Origin: Hydrogenophaga sp.
GTDB taxonomy: Bacteria; Pseudomonadota; Gammaproteobacteria; Burkholderiales; Burkholderiaceae_C
Assembly: GCA_011390855.1 (NCBI GenBank)
Contig: JAABRN010000515.1
Span: 1 to 14,493 of the forward strand
Direction of reading: 5' to 3'
DNA length: 14,493 nucleotides
Shown here: in pieces, positions 13,736 through 14,493 of the stretch
How the letters are laid out: each line of letters begins with the position of its first letter
Numbering within the stretch: position 1 is the first letter of the stretch
Notes under the pieces: model-generated
Seen by the model: the letters and a program-made list of their open reading frames with translations, nothing else
What the model was told of the DNA's origin: nothing
Database searches by the model: none
Program-made: the position numbers and the translations under genes

Positions 13736-14056
13736 ATGCGAAGTCAATTCACCGTGACCTGGGGCGACCCCGCCACCTACCGTTTCGATCTCGATGAGGT
13801 GCAACCGATGCCTCACGACCTGGCGCGAACCTGGCTCGATGACCAGTTTCATTTTTTCGGGTGTGACCCCATCCGACCGACTGGCAAAGTGCTGACAGCC
13901 GACAAGATCCTGTGTGTCGCAGAGGCCGCGGGTGAGGAGCGATTCCGAGACAAGTCCCACCGGGCCTGGGCCATGGCGTTCGCCCGTGCGGCGAGCGCTG
14001 CGCTGGGCAAGCCTGCTGTGACGGTCGACGTGAAGGCCCAGGCGCTGGCTTATTGA
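13736..14056 (+). CDS. Small conserved-looking hypothetical protein
   Basis: A 106-residue protein of unknown function. The ATG at 13736 has GGAG 7 nt upstream and is preferred. An in-frame ATG at 13697 would add 13 residues and lies 9 nt after a -10-like CACAAT, so a leaderless longer form is possible. The sequence is soluble and mixed: an N-terminal FTVTWGDPATYRFDLDEV stretch that looks like beta strands, then helical segments (HDLARTWLDDQFHFFG, and HRAWAMAFARAASAALG near the C-terminus). There are no signal peptide, membrane helix or cysteine motifs; two Cys (positions about 56 and 73) are isolated. It converges on mpl with a 31-bp gap and has its own promoter. Normal codon use and a clear ribosome-binding site make it likely to be real. 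Confidence 0.75.
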   Translation: MRSQFTVTWGDPATYRFDLDEVQPMPHDLARTWLDDQFHFFGCDPIRPTGKVLTADKILCVAEAAGEERFRDKSHRAWAMAFARAASAALGKPAVTVDVKAQALAY

Positions 14057-14069
14057 GTCAGTAAATCCG

Positions 14070-14089
14070 GAAGGTGACCGTTGACCTTC
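14070..14089. terminator. Weak dyad between convergent genes
   Basis: GAAGGT (14070-14075) and ACCTTC (14084-14089) form a 6-bp stem with an 8-nt loop between the convergent 13736 gene and mpl. There is no T-run, so any terminator role is weakly supported. Confidence 0.25.
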
Positions 14090-14493
14090 AAACAGCTTGC
14101 ATCCTGGCGGTCAGCGCTGTCAGAAGCAACTCGTGCACGCCGCCGAATCCGCCATTGCTCATACAGACAATGTGGTCACCCGGCTGGGCCGCGCTGACCA
14201 CCTGACACACCAGGTCATCTATGTTTGACGCCACTTGTGCCCGTGGCCCCAGCGGGCGCAGCGTCTCGACGGCGTCCCAATCCAGCCCACCCGCATGACA
14301 GAAGGCCAGATCGGCCTGTTCCAGGCTCCATGGCAACTGTGACTTGATGGTGCCCAGCTTCATGGTGTTGCTGCGCGGCTCGAACACGGCAAGGATGCGA
14401 TTGCTCACGGAGCCTGGAGCCCCAAGGCGTCGGCGCAAGCCATCAAGGGTTGTCCGTATGGCTGTCGGGTGGTGGGCGAAGTCGTCGTACACC
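14088..14493 (-). CDS. mpl: UDP-N-acetylmuramate:L-alanyl-gamma-D-glutamyl-meso-diaminopimelate ligase Mpl (C-terminal part)
   Basis: Mpl joins recovered murein tripeptide to UDP-MurNAc, recycling peptidoglycan in the cytoplasm. Only the last 134 or so residues are present; the gene continues beyond the right edge and no start is seen here. The fragment opens with YDDFAHHPTAIRTTLDGLRRR, the C-terminal-domain signature that separates Mpl from MurC. It continues with AVFEPRSNTMKLG, a region near the DAP-binding part of Mur ligases, and ends with MSNGGFGGVHELLL, typical of Mpl. The GTG codon at the edge is internal. Neighbour order does not suggest an operon with the convergent small gene. Confidence 0.92.
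   Translation of the reverse strand, partial: VYDDFAHHPTAIRTTLDGLRRRLGAPGSVSNRILAVFEPRSNTMKLGTIKSQLPWSLEQADLAFCHAGGLDWDAVETLRPLGPRAQVASNIDDLVCQVVSAAQPGDHIVCMSNGGFGGVHELLLTALTARMQAV

Overview
This 14.5 kb chromosomal window is GC-rich and looks like a member of the Burkholderiales, most likely Comamonadaceae (Hydrogenophaga/Rhodoferax/Acidovorax-like). That placement rests on protein style, on the gene neighbourhoods (rnb-tonB-mtgA, tldD-aroG) and on the C-run/G-run intergenic repeats; it is inference, not a database result. Gene content is mostly housekeeping: cell envelope, phospholipid, RNA decay, recombination and the entry to aromatic amino acid synthesis. No phage, IS transposase, CRISPR array, tRNA or rRNA was seen.

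Layout. The left half (175-7151) is on the minus strand. Read in the direction of transcription it runs: YqiA-type esterase, RNB-family exoribonuclease, TonB-like protein, MtgA transglycosylase, repeat copy 2, PlsC-type acyltransferase, a divergent CdsA-like membrane protein (1-nt overlap with plsC), a long hairpin, RuvC, repeat copy 1. The right half is on the plus strand: rodA and a beta-hydroxyacid dehydrogenase (12-nt gap), tldD, repeat copy 3, an aromatic-rich leader peptide with attenuator, aroG (DAHP synthase), and two genes of unknown function. A partial mpl gene on the minus strand closes the window. yqiA and rodA are divergent, with only 23 bp between their start codons.

The best regulatory find is upstream of aroG. 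A 24-codon leader ORF (11038-11112) carries 6 Phe, 1 Tyr and 1 Trp codon within ten consecutive codons. A strong intrinsic terminator follows (stem 11134-11163, eight Ts). Its left arm can pair instead with a segment inside the leader (11087-11093), reinforced by a second helix (11095-11099 with 11126-11130). A competing 1:2 helix (11049-11059 with 11096-11106) completes a classical ribosome-mediated attenuator. It would tie DAHP synthase expression to aromatic aminoacyl-tRNA, mainly tRNA-Phe. An extended -10 lies directly in front of the leader ATG, so the leader mRNA may have almost no 5' UTR.

The second theme is repetitive DNA. Three copies of one structured repeat lie directly after the stop codons of ruvC, mtgA and tldD, always in the same orientation relative to the gene. 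Helix sequences differ between copies with pairing preserved. Copy 2 is interrupted by a near-perfect palindrome flanked by a 6-bp direct repeat, which looks like a small insertion into the repeat. A different 89-bp hairpin lies between the cdsA-like gene and ruvC.

Further points: the CdsA-like protein has lost several residues of the CdsA signature; no aroE is present between tonB and mtgA; and several genes have a -10-like hexamer only 6-9 nt before the start codon, hinting at leaderless transcripts.
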